This document shows, piece after piece, positions 63,176-64,000 of a stretch of DNA of 64,000 nucleotides. The notes under the pieces were generated by a model. That model saw only the letters and a list, made by a program, of their open reading frames with translations, did no database searches and was not told where the DNA came from. Positions within the stretch are counted from its first letter, which is position 1. Every line of letters begins with the position of its first letter. Origin of the DNA: Calderihabitans maritimus (GTDB lineage: Bacteria > Bacillota > KKC1 > Calderihabitantales > Calderihabitantaceae); contig NZ_BDGJ01000168.1 in the NCBI RefSeq assembly GCF_002207765.1, forward strand, positions 127,713 through 191,712, written 5' to 3'. The position numbers and the translations under genes are program-made.

Positions 63176-63874
63176 ATGGAACACGGCGGTGGTCATGAGG
63201 TGCCCGGTGCACTTTTTCATTTATTTGGTCTGGAGGTTACCAGCAGGGTAACTACGATGTGGGCGATCATGCTTTTGATCATTGTCTTTAGCTGGTTGGC
63301 CACTCGCAATTTACGCAGGGTTCCTACCGGGGCTCAAAATGTTATGGAAATGATCACAGAAGCCTTGTTGGACTTTTTCGCCGGTATTATGGGATACCGC
63401 CGGGCCAAGCAGTATTTACCGTTACTCATGACCCTATTTATTTTTATTCTGATTTCTAATTATAGTGGCCTGCTACCAATGGCAGGTAAAATACCGGGTC
63501 TGGCGGCTCCTACCAGCGCCTGGGGCGTCACCCTGGGGCTGGCTATCGTGGTGTTTTTCGCTACGCAGATTTCCGGTTTTAAGACCCACGGGCTGGGGTA
63601 CTTGAAGCACTTTATTCAACCCGTTGCCTTCATGCTTCCTCTGGTGGTCATTGAACAGTTCGTTCGTCCATTGTCGCTTTCCTTGCGTCTTTTCGGAAAC
63701 ATATTTGGTGAAGAAATGACCATAGAACAACTTTTCGAACTGGTTCATGCTTTTGTGCCCCTGCCCATGATGTTTTTAAGCCTTTTGATGGGGTTGATCC
63801 AGGCGGTTGTCTTTACCCTGTTGACCGCCGTTTACATTGCGGAAGCCACAGAGGAGCACGCAGAGCATCATTGA
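63176..63874 (+). CDS. atpB: ATP synthase F0 subunit a
   Basis: Stator channel subunit for ion translocation, 232 residues with about five membrane helices. The essential Arg is in RPLSLSLRLFGNIFGEE, preceded by AFMLPLVVIEQFV; the C-terminal helix is GLIQAVVFTLLTAVYIAEA. No clear Na+-specific signature can be assigned from subunit a alone. ATG with AAAGGGGTGAA upstream. Confidence 0.96.
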   Translation: MEHGGGHEVPGALFHLFGLEVTSRVTTMWAIMLLIIVFSWLATRNLRRVPTGAQNVMEMITEALLDFFAGIMGYRRAKQYLPLLMTLFIFILISNYSGLLPMAGKIPGLAAPTSAWGVTLGLAIVVFFATQISGFKTHGLGYLKHFIQPVAFMLPLVVIEQFVRPLSLSLRLFGNIFGEEMTIEQLFELVHAFVPLPMMFLSLLMGLIQAVVFTLLTAVYIAEATEEHAEHH

Positions 63875-63949
63875 GGACTAGTGCTGTAGTTCAATAGGTT
63901 TTAATTCTTGTATGGACAAATGAACTTTAGGAAGGGAGGGAAAAAAAGA

Positions 63950-64000
63950 GTGTCCATAGCAGCCGGTTTAATTGCCCTTGCTGCAGGCCTGGCCATTGGC
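63950..64000 (+). CDS. atpE: ATP synthase F0 subunit c, 5' end (partial)
   Basis: From GTG 63950 the frame reads SIAAGLIALAAGLAIG to the window edge, the start of the first helix of the c-ring subunit with its GxGxG-like small-residue pattern. GGAAGGGAGGG lies upstream. The ion-binding carboxylate in the second helix is outside the window, so H+ or Na+ coupling cannot be judged. Confidence 0.85.
   Translation, partial: MSIAAGLIALAAGLAIG

Overview
The window (64 kb) looks like a chromosome segment of an anaerobic, spore-forming Firmicute, most likely a Clostridia member of the Peptococcaceae/Thermoanaerobacterales type. The reasons are strong AGGAGG-type ribosome sites with many GTG/TTG starts, a Spo0F-like phosphorelay regulator, a T-box leader, zinc-type L31, a DarA-type c-di-AMP receptor, a YwlE-type phosphatase, and catabolic genes typical of anaerobes (2-hydroxyacyl-CoA dehydratase with its activase, PaaK-like CoA ligases, TRAP transporters). 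Nearly all genes lie on the + strand. I see no tRNA, rRNA, CRISPR array, transposase or integrase.

The backbone follows a gene order I know from Bacillus and relatives: ywiB-argS-pyrG-spo0F-fba-transaldolase-rho-rpmE-(DUF1385)-prfA-prmC, then sua5(ywlC)-mntP(ywlD)-ywlE-rpiB-glyA-upp-atpIB(E). Two catabolic blocks and some cell-envelope genes interrupt it.

Region by region. 1-5.1 kb: a partial FAD oxidoreductase, a small unknown protein and a membrane-anchored polysaccharide deacetylase (both - strand), and a UbiB-like kinase. 5.1-6.5 kb: a T-box leader (probable Phe specifier) in front of DAHP synthase. 6.5-8.9 kb: an ECF sigma factor overlapping a zinc-finger anti-sigma factor with a seven-repeat TolB-like propeller. 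9-13.1 kb: ywiB, argS, a XapX protein and pyrG. 13.3-17.3 kb: FemAB-like transferase, alanine racemase, SppA and a Yip1 protein. 17.5-27.4 kb (block A): IclR regulator, a divergent PanB, a TRAP transporter, GlcD/GlcE/GlcF-like oxidase subunits and a LarA-like racemase; together they read as an uptake, racemisation, oxidation and possibly retro-aldol route for a 2-hydroxy acid. 27.6-33.6 kb: spo0F, fba, fsa, rho, a LysM/M23 peptidase and a radical SAM protein.

33.8-50.6 kb (block B): two paralogous XRE-cupin regulators, a DUF2284 protein, a second TRAP transporter behind a 565-bp gap with a candidate structured RNA, the two subunits and activase of a 2-hydroxyacyl-CoA dehydratase/benzoyl-CoA reductase-family enzyme, thiolase, 3-hydroxyacyl-CoA dehydrogenase, two SDRs, an iron-sulfur flavoprotein and two PaaK-like ligases, one with an altered nucleotide-binding loop. 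This is the best candidate for an undescribed system: uptake of an organic acid, CoA activation, radical dehydration or ring reduction, then beta-oxidation. Its substrate cannot be read from sequence.

50.6-64 kb: housekeeping genes for translation, protein arginine/tyrosine dephosphorylation, one-carbon and nucleotide metabolism, chromate and manganese transport, a c-di-AMP receptor, UDP-GlcNAc epimerase, and the start of the ATP synthase operon, cut off inside the subunit c gene.
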